Notes under the pieces: model-generated
Database searches by the model: none
What the model was told of the DNA's origin: nothing
What the model saw: only the letters and a program-made list of their open reading frames with translations
Made by a program: the position numbers and the translations under genes
Part shown: one piece after another, positions 17,528 through 25,877 of the stretch
How the letters are laid out: every line of letters starts with the position of its first letter
Position numbering within the stretch: position 1 is the stretch's first letter
NCBI GenBank assembly: GCA_003221455.1
Contig: QHRX01000015.1
Span: 1 to 56,596, forward strand
Direction of reading: 5' to 3'
Source of the DNA: Candidatus Rokuibacteriota bacterium
GTDB taxonomy: Bacteria; Methylomirabilota; Methylomirabilia; Rokubacteriales; CSP1-6
DNA: 56,596 bases

Positions 17528-17556
17528 AGTCTAGGCGGTGGACCGGCGACTGTCAA
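17528..17556 (-). promoter_or_regulatory. Consensus promoter of the permease-hydantoinase operon
   Basis: Minus strand: TTGACA (17556-17551), exactly 17 bases, TAGACT (17533-17528; 4 of 6). Transcription would start near 17521, leaving a leader of about 70 bases before the ATG at 17448. Confidence 0.65.
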
Positions 17557-17645
17557 CGAACCCCGGGTACAATGAGCGGCACCTGACCCGTCTGGCGGCC
17601 GGCGGAGCGCCGGACGAATCCGACGAAAGGAAACGGAGACGTCCA

Positions 17646-18440
17646 ATGAGCAGACGGCTCGAGAAAAGAACCGCCCTCATCACCGGCGCGGCCTCCGGGA
17701 TCGGCGCGGCGTGTGCGCGCCGGCTCGCCGCCGAAGGCGCGCGGCTCCTCCTCGCGGACCTGGACGGCGCCGGCGCCGAGAAGCTTGCCGGCGAACTCGG
17801 CCAGGCCTCCGTCCAGGCGGACGTCACGCGCGCGGCCGACATCGAGCGCATGGTGGATGCGGCCTGGGAGCGCTGGGGCCGGCTCGACGTGCTCGTGAAC
17901 AACGCCGGGATCGTCCAGGTCAAGCCGCTCCTCGAGATCACCGAGGACGACTGGGACCGGATCATGCGGGTCAACCTGCGCGCGGCGTTCTTCGTCCTCC
18001 AAGCGGTGGCGCGGCGGATGGTGAGGCAGGCGCCGATCCCGGGCTCGGAGCTCAGGGGCAAGCTGATCCACACCGCCTCGATCGCGGCGTATCGGGGCGG
18101 CCAGCCGCTCCTCGGCCACTACTCGGCCTCGAAGGCAGGCCTCGTGAGCGTGAGCCGAACGGCGGCCCAGGTGCTCGCCCCCCACCGGATCACGTCCAAC
18201 TGCATGTGCCCGGGTGCCGTGGACACGCCGATGTGGAAGCAGATCGACGCCGACTGGACGACGCTCGAAGGCTGGGAGCGGGGCGAGGCCTGGAAGCGGC
18301 GTACCGCCGGGATCCCGCTCGGCCGGCCAGAGGTCGCCGAGGACCTGACGGGCCTGGCCGTCTTCCTGGCCAGCGCCGACTCCGACTACATGACGGGCCA
18401 GGCGGTCAAGGTCGACGGCGGCCTCGTCATGGGCGACTGA
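17646..18440 (+). CDS. Short-chain dehydrogenase/reductase
   Basis: 264 aa classical SDR. Cofactor motif TGAASGIGAACARRL, Asp after beta-2 (LLLADLDG), NNAG, catalytic Ser in HTASIAAY, YSASKAG catalytic Tyr/Lys and a C-terminal MTGQAVKVDGG. The acidic LADLD favours NAD over NADP. The start at 17646 (MSRRLEKRT) has GGAG nine bases upstream; a longer in-frame reading begins before any promoter. A TACAAT hexamer at 17568-17573 may be its -10. It is divergent from the permease operon. Substrate unknown. Confidence 0.9.
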   Translation: MSRRLEKRTALITGAASGIGAACARRLAAEGARLLLADLDGAGAEKLAGELGQASVQADVTRAADIERMVDAAWERWGRLDVLVNNAGIVQVKPLLEITEDDWDRIMRVNLRAAFFVLQAVARRMVRQAPIPGSELRGKLIHTASIAAYRGGQPLLGHYSASKAGLVSVSRTAAQVLAPHRITSNCMCPGAVDTPMWKQIDADWTTLEGWERGEAWKRRTAGIPLGRPEVAEDLTGLAVFLASADSDYMTGQAVKVDGGLVMGD

Positions 18441-18649
18441 GACCCGGGCGAGAATCGCGAGACGCGGAGCCGTCTCCCCAGGGCCGACCTTCCCCTCGCT
18501 CCCGACCTCCGAGAAGGAGGCGCGCCGGGTCAGCCCTCCTCGGCTGGGGTGTCCTTCCCTCGCGGCGCTTTCAGCGGCCCTAGGCACCGGCGGCGGGAAC
18601 GCCGGGTCCGTTGCGCGCGTCGCGCGCCCTGTGATACCGTCCGCGCGTC

Positions 18650-19378
18650 ATGGGCGACCAGGTCGGGCTCGTTCGCGAGGACCGTGTCGCGACCGTCACC
18701 CTGAACCGCCCGGACCGGCGGAACTCGTTGAGCGATGCGATGTTGACCGAGCTCGCGACGACGTTCACGGTGCTCAGGGATGATGCCGAGATTCGTGCCG
18801 TCGTGGTCACCGGCGCGCCGCCCGTCTTCTCGGCGGGCGCCGACGCCCCGCTCCGCTCGACGATGTCGGCCGACGAGCGGCGGCGGGCGTTCCTCCAGAG
18901 GCAGACGCAGTTCCGTCGCCTCTTCGAGCGCGCCACCACGCTGCTCGAGAGTCTCGAGCAGGCGACGATCGCCATGATCAACGGGCACGCGGTCGGCGGG
19001 GGATGGGGGCTCACGCTCGCCTGCGATTTCCGTTGGGCGGCGGCGGAGGCGGAGTTCTGGATTCCGGAGGTGGACCTCGGCGTCCCGCTGGGCGTCGCGT
19101 CCACGACGCGCTTCGTCCGACTTGTCGGGCCCGCTCGCGCGAAGGAGATCATCATGGAGGGTCGACATTACTCGGCGGTCGAAGCGGCGGCGTGGGGTCT
19201 CCTCCACCGCGTCGTTCCCGGCCCCGCGCTCGCAAAGGAGGTGCGCGCGTACGCGGAGAGCCTCGCCGCCAAGCCGCCGAAGCCGCTCGCGGAGGCCAAG
19301 GCACGGATCAACACAATCGCGCGGACAGGTATCCCGGAGGTCAACGCGATGACGGAGGGGTTCCTCGACCGCCGATGA
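18650..19378 (+). CDS. Enoyl-CoA hydratase/isomerase family protein
   Basis: 242 aa crotonase-fold enzyme. VTLNRPDRRNSLSDAML begins the fold; the oxyanion-hole sites are PPVFSAGAD and INGHAVGGGWGLTLACDFR; IPEVDLGVPLG holds the usual second acid region, here with Glu and Asp close to the family positions. It hydrates or isomerises enoyl-CoA thioesters. The stop overlaps the start of the CoA-transferase gene by 4 bases, so the two are coupled and probably act on the same acyl-CoA. Confidence 0.9.
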   Translation: MGDQVGLVREDRVATVTLNRPDRRNSLSDAMLTELATTFTVLRDDAEIRAVVVTGAPPVFSAGADAPLRSTMSADERRRAFLQRQTQFRRLFERATTLLESLEQATIAMINGHAVGGGWGLTLACDFRWAAAEAEFWIPEVDLGVPLGVASTTRFVRLVGPARAKEIIMEGRHYSAVEAAAWGLLHRVVPGPALAKEVRAYAESLAAKPPKPLAEAKARINTIARTGIPEVNAMTEGFLDRR

Positions 19379-20568
19379 CCATGCTCGAGGGGATCCGCGT
19401 CCTCGACCTCTCGCGCGTGATCGCGGGCCCATACTGCGCCACCCTCATGGGCGACCTCGGAGCCGACGTGATCAAGGTCGAGCGCCCGGGGCGCGGCGAC
19501 GACCTCCGGTGGACGCACGGCGACGGGATGAGCGCCGTCTTCGCTGCCATCAACCGGAACAAGCGCGGGATCGCCGTCGATCTCCAGGCGCCCGAAGGCG
19601 CGGGACTGGTCTTCGAGCTGGCGCGCCGCGCCGACGTGGTCGTCGAGAATTTTCTCCCCGGCGTCGCGGCCCGGCTCGGGCTCGGGTACGACGGGCTGAG
19701 CGCTTCCAACCCTGGAGTCGTGTATGTCTCAGTGACCGGCTTCGGCCAGACCGGGCCGTACGCGGCGCGCGCGGGCTACAACACGATCGCCCAGGGGATG
19801 AGCGGTCTCATGGCGCTCACCGGGATGCCCGGCAGCCCCCCGACGAAGGTGGGCGGCTCGGTGGCCGACCTCGCGGCCGGTTTCCTCGCCTTCGGCGTGG
19901 CGACCGCCGCGCTCGTCCACCGGCAGCGGACCGGACAGGGCCAGCACCTCGACGTGAGCCTCCTCGCCTCGACACTGGCACTCCTCCCCGACCCGGTCGC
20001 CCACTACTTCGACTCTGGCACGCGCCCGACGCGCATCGGCAACCGCAACCCGATCCTCACTCCCGCCGAGGCGTTCCGCACCAGGGACGGCTGGCTTCAG
20101 GTCGTGATCATGAACCCCGACCAGTACGCGAGATTCTGCACGGTGCTCGGCAACGCGCGGCTCGCGACCGAGCCCGCCTTCGCGACCAACGACAGCCGAC
20201 TCGTTCACCATGACGAGTTCCGGGCGCTCGTCGAGGCGGCCCTTGCGGAGGCCCCGACGGGCGAGTGGGTCGCCCGGTTCCAGGGGGTCCAGGTCGCCGC
20301 GGGGCCAATCTACGAGTTCGACGAGGTCTTCGAAGACGCGCAGGTGAGGCACCTCGGCCTCGTCGCCGAGGTCGACCAGCCCGGCTACGGCAAGGCGAAA
20401 ATGCTCGCCTTCCCAGTCCGCGCATCGGCGACGCCCGCCCGCATCCGCCGCCCGGCCCCGCTCCTCGGCGAGCACACCGCCGACGTATTGGGCGAGCTCG
20501 GACTCGCCACGATCGAGGTCGAGCGGCTCGCCGCAGCGGGAGTCGTCGCGCTCGGCGGCTCGAGCTAG
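19375..20568 (+). CDS. CaiB/BaiF family (class III) CoA transferase
   Basis: 397 aa, typical for the family. LEGIRVLDLSRVIAGPYCATLMGDLGADVIKVERPG is the hallmark N-terminus; ADVVVENFLPGVAARLGL contains ENF-PG, in which the acidic residue of the family's catalytic Asp region would follow at GSVADLAAG. It moves CoA between organic acids without a ping-pong ADP step. ATG at 19375 overlaps the hydratase stop; a second ATG at 19381 is possible. The hydratase, this transferase and the LLM flavoprotein probably form a catabolic unit, substrate unknown. Confidence 0.93.
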   Translation: MTMLEGIRVLDLSRVIAGPYCATLMGDLGADVIKVERPGRGDDLRWTHGDGMSAVFAAINRNKRGIAVDLQAPEGAGLVFELARRADVVVENFLPGVAARLGLGYDGLSASNPGVVYVSVTGFGQTGPYAARAGYNTIAQGMSGLMALTGMPGSPPTKVGGSVADLAAGFLAFGVATAALVHRQRTGQGQHLDVSLLASTLALLPDPVAHYFDSGTRPTRIGNRNPILTPAEAFRTRDGWLQVVIMNPDQYARFCTVLGNARLATEPAFATNDSRLVHHDEFRALVEAALAEAPTGEWVARFQGVQVAAGPIYEFDEVFEDAQVRHLGLVAEVDQPGYGKAKMLAFPVRASATPARIRRPAPLLGEHTADVLGELGLATIEVERLAAAGVVALGGSS

Positions 20569-20768
20569 GACGCGTTTCGACCACTCGAGTTCCGTCGCCA
20601 AGCCCCCGGGCGGCCAGCCGGCAGCCTGCACGGGGTGAACCGACGTCGCCGGCGCCGGCGGGGTGATCGCCCGGTCGAGCTCGCGCTCGTCCGTGTGACG
20701 GCGCGGGGCCCCAGGGCGTATCGGACCGATGACTGTTGTCGCGACCCGACAACGCGGAGGACCTCGAG

Positions 20769-21932
20769 ATGATCCGCCATTTCTCGACGCTCTATGCCGG
20801 GCACGTGGACCTCGGCGACCTCGGACAGCACGCGACTCCTGCCAACGAGCGTCGCTACCCCAACGAGCATCTCGCCACCGTGTTCGAGAAGACCGAGGCG
20901 ATCGCCCGCGCCGCGGACGACCTCGGCTACTACGCGCTCTGGCTCGCGGAGCACCATTTCCAGCACGAGGGCTACGAGTGCCTCCCCAACATCCTCATGG
21001 TCAGCGTGCAGCTCGCCCACGTGACGAAGCGCCTGCGCCTCGGGTGCGGCTTCAACATCACGCCCATGTGGCATCCGCTCCGTCTCGCCGAGGACTTCGC
21101 CGTCGCCGACATCCTCACCGGCGGACGGGTCATCTTCGGCGTCGGCCGGGGCTACCACACCCGCGAGGTCGAGACGCTAGGCGGCTTCCTGCTCGACTCC
21201 GAGGCCAACCGCTCGCTCTTCGAAGAGCAGGTGGAGATCATACTCGGCGCCTTCCGCGAGGAGCGCTTCTCCCATCGGGGCAAGCACTACGTGCTGCCGC
21301 CGGCGGTGCCGTACCGCGGGTACGAGCTCCAAGAGATCACCCTCGTGCCCCGTCCGCTCCACCAGCCCGTCGAGTGCTGGCAGCCCATCGTGAGCGCGAG
21401 CCCCCGAGCCCTCGACTTCATGGCCGCGCACGGCATCAAGGGGATCATCGGTGGCGGGGCCGCCACCATGGCGGAGGGCCCGATCACCGGCTACCGCGAG
21501 GCGTTCGCGCGCGCCGGACGCGAACTTGCCCTGGGGGAAAATCTCTGTCTCGGCCTCTACTTCCACCTGGCCGACTCGCGTGAGCGGGCACTCCGCGAGA
21601 TGACGCCCTGGTTCGAGGAGCACGTGAAGATGTTCGCCCCCCTCGGCTTCGTGCCCGGCATTACCGAGGGCCAGATCCGCGCGGCCGCCACGCGCGGCGG
21701 CTGGGCCGCCGCCGGCGTCCCCAGCCTCGAGGATTTCACCAGGAGCGGCGCGTGGTACTGCGGCGCCCCCGAAGGCTTCGTCGCCTCCCTGAAAGACCTC
21801 GAGCAACGCTATCCGGGCCTCGAGTACGTCAACGTCAGCTCGAGCATGGGTACCCCGACGGCAGTCTGTCTCGAGCAACTCGCCCGGTTCGCGAAGGAGG
21901 TCCTGCCGCACTTCCCGGGGCACACGGGGTAG
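20769..21932 (+). CDS. LLM class flavin-dependent oxidoreductase
   Basis: 387 aa luciferase-like TIM-barrel protein. Seen: AIARAADDLGYYALWLAEHHF, RLRLGCGFNITPMWHPLRLAEDFAVADILTGGRVIFGVGRGY and VSASPRALDFMAAHGIKG, all conserved blocks of FMN- or F420-dependent family members. The start at 20769 is preferred over an upstream reading because GGAGG lies eight bases before it. It probably oxidises or oxygenates a small organic compound handled by the two genes before it; about 200 bp separate it from the CoA transferase. Confidence 0.9.
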   Translation: MIRHFSTLYAGHVDLGDLGQHATPANERRYPNEHLATVFEKTEAIARAADDLGYYALWLAEHHFQHEGYECLPNILMVSVQLAHVTKRLRLGCGFNITPMWHPLRLAEDFAVADILTGGRVIFGVGRGYHTREVETLGGFLLDSEANRSLFEEQVEIILGAFREERFSHRGKHYVLPPAVPYRGYELQEITLVPRPLHQPVECWQPIVSASPRALDFMAAHGIKGIIGGGAATMAEGPITGYREAFARAGRELALGENLCLGLYFHLADSRERALREMTPWFEEHVKMFAPLGFVPGITEGQIRAAATRGGWAAAGVPSLEDFTRSGAWYCGAPEGFVASLKDLEQRYPGLEYVNVSSSMGTPTAVCLEQLARFAKEVLPHFPGHTG

Positions 21933-22051
21933 AGGCGATCTGAGTCGACGCCAGCCGAACGAGGGCGTCGAGCCGATCCCCAACAGGGGGAACCGGGAAT
22001 CCCAGCGCGTGAGTGTCCGGGCCCCGCGCCGCGGCGACCCGGCGAGGTCGA

Positions 22052-22957
22052 CTACCCCGCGGGCTGCCCGTAGAGGCCCTCGCGGGTGCGCGGGGCGTCA
22101 CCGCCGGCGCGATCGCCGTGCTTCTGCAGTAACACTTGATAAAGCCCGATCGAGCTGGCCTCAAAGGCGACGGCCGAGCTGGTGAGATACAGGAGCCAGG
22201 TCCGGTACACGCGCTCGCCCACGAGCCGCCGTGCCTCGTCGGCGTGCGCTCGGAGGCGCTCCACCCACTGCCGGCACGTCCGCGCATAGTGCAGCCGGAG
22301 GCACTCGACGTCGAGGATCTCAAAACGCGCCCTCTCCATCTCGGTGAGGGTCTCCGTCAGCCCGGCCAGATCGCCGTTGGGGAAAACGTATCGGAGGAGG
22401 AACTCCGTCTGGCTGGTCGGCCGCCAGTAGAAGTTGTGCGTGATGCCGTGATTGAGGTAGAGGCCGCCGGGATGGAGCATCGCGTGGATGCGGTGGAAGA
22501 AGGCGGGGTAGTTCGGGATGCCGACGTGCTCGATGACGCCGACGGCGGCGATCTTGTCGTAGCGGGTGCCGGCGGGGATGTCACGGAGGTCGCAGTATTC
22601 CACCCGGCATCGTCCCGCGAGCCCGAGGGACGCGATGCGCGCGGCCGCGTAGTCGGCCTGCGCGCGCGAGAGGGTGACGCCGAAGGCGCGGACGCCGTAG
22701 TGCTGCACGGCCCAGATGGCGAGGCCGCCCCAACCGCAGCCGATGTCGAGCAAGGTCTCGTCGGGCGCCAGCCGCAGCTTCCGGCAGACGAGATCGAGCT
22801 TGTCGGCCTGCGCCTGCTCGAGCCCACCGGCGGGGTCGCGGTAGTACGCGCACGTGTACACCATGAGCGGATCGAGGAAGAGCGAGTAGAAATCGTTTGA
22901 GACGTCATAGTGATGCGCGATGGCCCGCGCGTCGCGCGCCCTCGTCTGCGTGCTCAC
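22052..22957 (-). CDS. Cyclopropane-fatty-acid-synthase-type methyltransferase, catalytic half only
   Basis: 301 aa. S-adenosylmethionine-dependent methyltransferase of the CFA/mycolic acid family: AIAHHYDVSNDFYSLFLDP, MVYTCAYY, LLDIGCGWGGLAIWA (SAM site), VIEHVG and YLNHGI. E. coli-type CFA synthase is about 380 aa; the N-terminal lipid-binding domain is missing here and is found as a separate gene two positions upstream (24083-24460). GTG start at 22957, overlapping the flavoprotein stop by 4 bases (GTGA), with AGGAGG just upstream. The expected reaction is methyl transfer to the double bond of a phospholipid acyl chain. Confidence 0.9.
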   Translation of the reverse strand: MSTQTRARDARAIAHHYDVSNDFYSLFLDPLMVYTCAYYRDPAGGLEQAQADKLDLVCRKLRLAPDETLLDIGCGWGGLAIWAVQHYGVRAFGVTLSRAQADYAAARIASLGLAGRCRVEYCDLRDIPAGTRYDKIAAVGVIEHVGIPNYPAFFHRIHAMLHPGGLYLNHGITHNFYWRPTSQTEFLLRYVFPNGDLAGLTETLTEMERARFEILDVECLRLHYARTCRQWVERLRAHADEARRLVGERVYRTWLLYLTSSAVAFEASSIGLYQVLLQKHGDRAGGDAPRTREGLYGQPAG

Positions 22958-24078
22958 TGGGCGGCCTCCTTCATGCCGAAGATCGTGTCGAATACGACGC
23001 GCCGGCGCGCCACACCGGAGCCCAGCACGAGGCGCACGGCCGCCCTGGCGACCGTGTCGGGGAGTCGGGCGACGCGCTGGCCAAACCAACCCGGCTCGCC
23101 GCGGCCGTAGAGACGCACGACCTCTCGTGCGTACGCGTCGAGCGGAACGCCGCGCCCGAAATGCGCGAGCACGGCCTCGGCGGCCAGGCGGCCACTCCGG
23201 ACGGCGGGGCCGATCCCCTCGCCGCTCAAGTCGCGCGCGAGCCCGGCCGCGTCGCCGACCAGACAGAAGCGTGGTCCGCCGAGCCGCCGCGGCGCCTGGC
23301 GCCGCACGACGTACGCGTGCCCCTTGAAGGGCGCGATGTGGAGATCCGCGGGCAGCCGTCCGCACGCGCGCAGCGCGTCCACGAGCGCTTCGCGACGACG
23401 CGGAAGACTTCCGTCGGCGCCGCCGGTACAGCCGATGCCGACGTTGACCCAGTCCCCTTTCGGGAAATACCAGCCGTAGCCGCGCAGGTCGGGCTCGACG
23501 TACAGCTCGGGCGCATCCATGAAGGGCGCCAGCGTGGCCGCGTGGTCGGAGGACAATCGTGTCTCGCTCTCCTGCGCGACCACCACCTCCTCGCGTTCGG
23601 AGATACGGCCGAGCGCACGGGCGACGGGGCAGCGATGCCCACCCGCACCAATCACGACGGGCGCCTCGAACTCGCCCTGCGCGGTCAGGACGCGGACGGC
23701 GTCGCGCCTGACACAGACGTCGGTGACACGCAGCCCCCCGCGCACGTCGGCGCCGGACGCCGCCGCGCGCTCGAGCAGATAGTGATCGAACTCGCGGCGA
23801 AGGATGCCGTAGCTCGCCGGCCGGCGCCAGCGCGTCTCGTGGCGCGTGCCCTCGAAGGTGAGCGTACAGGTCGTGAAGGGCTGGATCGTGAGCGGGTACT
23901 TCTCGGGATCGATCTCGAGGTCGGCCAGTGCCGCCGGCGTCACCCAGCCCGCGCAAATCTTGACCCGCGGGAACACCGCCGCGTCGAGCACGAGCGGCCG
24001 GGCGCCCGCCACCGCCAGCCGCCACGCCGCGGTGCTGCCGCCGGGGCCGCCGCCCACCACGATGACGTCGTGCTCCAC
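22954..24078 (-). CDS. Geranylgeranyl-reductase-family FAD oxidoreductase
   Basis: 374 aa. N-terminal FAD motif VIVVGGGPGGSTAAWRL, KICAGWVTP at the position of the family's KxCGG motif, RREFDHYLLERA, the signature GYGWYFPKGDWVNVGIG and LVGDAAGLARDLSGEGIGPAVRSG near the end. Relatives reduce double bonds in isoprenoid or lipid chains. GTG start at 24078 with GGAGGAG upstream, four bases after the N-terminal CFA gene. It is sandwiched between the two halves of a CFA synthase, so a role in reducing a methylated or methylene acyl intermediate is plausible; this is inference. Confidence 0.87.
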   Translation of the reverse strand: MEHDVIVVGGGPGGSTAAWRLAVAGARPLVLDAAVFPRVKICAGWVTPAALADLEIDPEKYPLTIQPFTTCTLTFEGTRHETRWRRPASYGILRREFDHYLLERAAASGADVRGGLRVTDVCVRRDAVRVLTAQGEFEAPVVIGAGGHRCPVARALGRISEREEVVVAQESETRLSSDHAATLAPFMDAPELYVEPDLRGYGWYFPKGDWVNVGIGCTGGADGSLPRRREALVDALRACGRLPADLHIAPFKGHAYVVRRQAPRRLGGPRFCLVGDAAGLARDLSGEGIGPAVRSGRLAAEAVLAHFGRGVPLDAYAREVVRLYGRGEPGWFGQRVARLPDTVARAAVRLVLGSGVARRRVVFDTIFGMKEAAQ

Positions 24079-24082
24079 GCGC

Positions 24083-24460
24083 TCACTCCTCCCGATGGGA
24101 GGCCGGCCGGAGCGCCAACGGACTCAGCGAGAGCAGCAGGCGCAACCGCTCCGCCAGCGGCGGGCGGGTCTCCTCGAGCGAGTTGGCGACGTGCATCGCG
24201 GCGAACAGATCACCCTCAATGTCGAGGGCGCCCTCGACGTAGGCCTCGCCGAACGCCAAGGGCGTGGGATCGCGGAGCAGCCGGAAGAACGTCTGGGAGG
24301 CGTGGACGACGACCGTAAACGACGGCGGCCCGTCGCCGAACACGACCGTCGTCCCGTCCCAGAGGCGAAAGGCGAAGTCGGCCGCCACGGCCGCGAAGAG
24401 CTGCCGGAGAACGCCCGCTGCGCGATCGGACAGGTGAGCGGCCGCGATCCGAGGGCTCAT
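24083..24460 (-). CDS. Stand-alone N-terminal domain of cyclopropane fatty acid synthase
   Basis: 125 aa. VAADFAFRLWDGTTVVFGDGPPSF, LRDPTPLAFGEAYVEGALDIEGDLFAAM and the neighbouring helices match the N-terminal domain that precedes the methyltransferase in ordinary CFA synthases and is thought to hold the lipid substrate. Here it stops at LRPASHREE and is a separate protein, followed by a flavoprotein and then the catalytic domain. Start at 24460 has GGAG at a good distance and lies about 13 bases from the predicted transcription start; longer readings would start upstream of the promoter. First gene of the operon. Confidence 0.85.
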   Translation of the reverse strand: MSPRIAAAHLSDRAAGVLRQLFAAVAADFAFRLWDGTTVVFGDGPPSFTVVVHASQTFFRLLRDPTPLAFGEAYVEGALDIEGDLFAAMHVANSLEETRPPLAERLRLLLSLSPLALRPASHREE

Positions 24461-24479
24461 GGTGATCTCCGCCTCCGGT

Positions 24480-24507
24480 ATTATCGACGGGGGCCGCCGA
24501 CTGTCAA
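24480..24507 (-). promoter_or_regulatory. Consensus promoter of the split CFA operon
   Basis: Minus strand: TTGACA (24507-24502), 16-base spacer, GATAAT (24485-24480; 5 of 6). It explains the short leader of the operon's first gene and sets its start codon. Confidence 0.65.
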
Positions 24508-24912
24508 CGTCGCGGGCCCGGGGCGGGCCGCCGAGCGCCTCGTCTGGTCCGCGTTCGACCGGACCGACGACCGGCCACGAGGAGACTTCAGGCGCGAAAT
24601 GAAGGCGATCGGGGGTTCGCCTGAGACCCGCCTCGGTCACGAGGGGCCGTCGTGGCCCGTGTCGGCAACGGTCGGACAGTCGGCGATCAGTCGCCGATCG
24701 TTGCCATCGCCGCCGGCCGGCGTCGTCGCCGGTGCGGCGAGGCCCGCCGCGATCGGGGAGGCCGCGAGGAGCCGCCGAGCGAAACGGAACGGCGCGAGAC
24801 GGCCGCCGCGCGGTCGAGGACCGCCCGCGCCGGGATGGCGGTGGCGTTCGGGCTCGCGGCGCTCCGCGAGCGCCTCAAGACGCCCGTCGTCGAAGGCGAG
24901 CGAGCGAACGAG
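24508..24912. other. Intergenic region without visible genes
   Basis: About 400 bases between the CFA promoter and the end of the amphi-Trp/receiver gene. Open frames are present on both strands but are arginine-rich and lack ribosome sites. No repeat or RNA structure stood out. Confidence 0.4.
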
Positions 24913-25641
24913 TCAGCGAGGTTGACTCAGAGCGAGGGCGTCGGCCAGGACGCTGAGCACGCGCCCCCACTTGAACGGCTTGACGAGGACGAGATCGATG
25001 CCACTGTCACGCATCTGCTCCGGCGTCATGACGTCGCCCCAGTCCGCGATCAAGACGACCGGCGTCGCTGGGCTCAGTTTCTTGACCGCGCGGGCCACGT
25101 CGACTCCCGAGCACTCCGACATCGACAGCGCGGTGACGACCACGTCAAAGGCTCCTTGTCGGAACTGGGCGAGTCCCTCCAGACCGCTCGCCGAGCCCAG
25201 CACGGCGTGCCCGGCCGCTGCCAGGGTGTCCAGGAGCATCCGCCGGGGGTGTTCGTCGCCCTCAATGACGAGGATCGTGCCCGTGCGGGTCGCCTGCGTG
25301 GCCGGTGACGACGGCAGAATCGGCGCTCGCCGCGATCGAACGCCGCGTGCAACCCCGGACCGGGCGGAAATGCGAAGGGCAGTCACGTCCTTCTTCCTCG
25401 CCTTCCAGCCGATCCGCACCCGGAGCCTGCCCTGCTCCCCCTTCTCCGTCGCCTTCAACTCGACCACGATCCCGGCGGTCGGAGCGAAGCGAACCGCCAG
25501 CCCACCGGACGTGAAGCTGACCTCTCCCCGCTTGAGCCCGTGGGCGACCGACGTCAGGCACTCGGCGACCTCGTCCGGCGACGCGATGCGGGCGAATTCG
25601 AATCGGATCCCTCCGATTGCGGTCGCGTCGTCGTCGCCCAT
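24913..25641 (-). CDS. Amphi-Trp domain fused to a degenerate response-regulator receiver
   Basis: 242 aa. Residues 12-82 are an amphi-Trp domain: FEFARIASPDEVAECLTSVAHGL, a GEVSFTSGGLAVRFAP strand pair and the closing RVRIGWK with its Trp at 79. After a linker rich in Arg, Ser and Pro comes a receiver-like domain (122-240: ILVIEGDE, GHAVLGSASGLEGL, FDVVVTALSM, VVLIADWGD, LVKPFKWGR). The phosphoacceptor Asp position holds Ala 171 (VVVTALSM against the usual LLLDxxM) and the switch Thr is also Ala, while Lys 221-Pro is kept. It is therefore probably a phosphorylation-independent pseudo-receiver. Start at 25641, two bases after the stop of the next amphi-Trp gene. Function unknown. Confidence 0.8.
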   Translation of the reverse strand: MGDDDATAIGGIRFEFARIASPDEVAECLTSVAHGLKRGEVSFTSGGLAVRFAPTAGIVVELKATEKGEQGRLRVRIGWKARKKDVTALRISARSGVARGVRSRRAPILPSSPATQATRTGTILVIEGDEHPRRMLLDTLAAAGHAVLGSASGLEGLAQFRQGAFDVVVTALSMSECSGVDVARAVKKLSPATPVVLIADWGDVMTPEQMRDSGIDLVLVKPFKWGRVLSVLADALALSQPR

Positions 25642-25643
25642 CC

Positions 25644-25877
25644 TCAGACCCTCGGGTGCCTCCACGCCACACCGATATCAATCGTCCCGTTCGCCTTTGT
25701 TCTCTTCGCACCGATCTGGACCATTAAATGTCCGTCGGGAAAGATCGTAATCTCCTCGTCCCCCGCCGTCAGCGAGAGCGACCTCGCGCGGATCCCCTCG
25801 GCGATTCGCGCGAGAGTATCGGCAGCCTCCGATGGCGTCGCCACCCCCTCAAACTCGAATGCCTGGTCAGCGCTCAT
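25644..25877 (-). CDS. Stand-alone amphi-Trp domain protein
   Basis: 77 aa. FEFEGVATPSEAADTLARIAEGI, a SLTAGDEEITIFPDGHLMVQIGAK strand region and the ending IDIGVAWRHPRV, with a Trp at the conserved place, match the amphi-Trp domain, a short widespread family of unknown function. It is encoded immediately upstream of the amphi-Trp/pseudo-receiver gene and separated from it by two bases, so both are on one transcript. Start ATG at 25877 has only a weak ribosome site. Confidence 0.8.
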   Translation of the reverse strand: MSADQAFEFEGVATPSEAADTLARIAEGIRARSLSLTAGDEEITIFPDGHLMVQIGAKRTKANGTIDIGVAWRHPRV

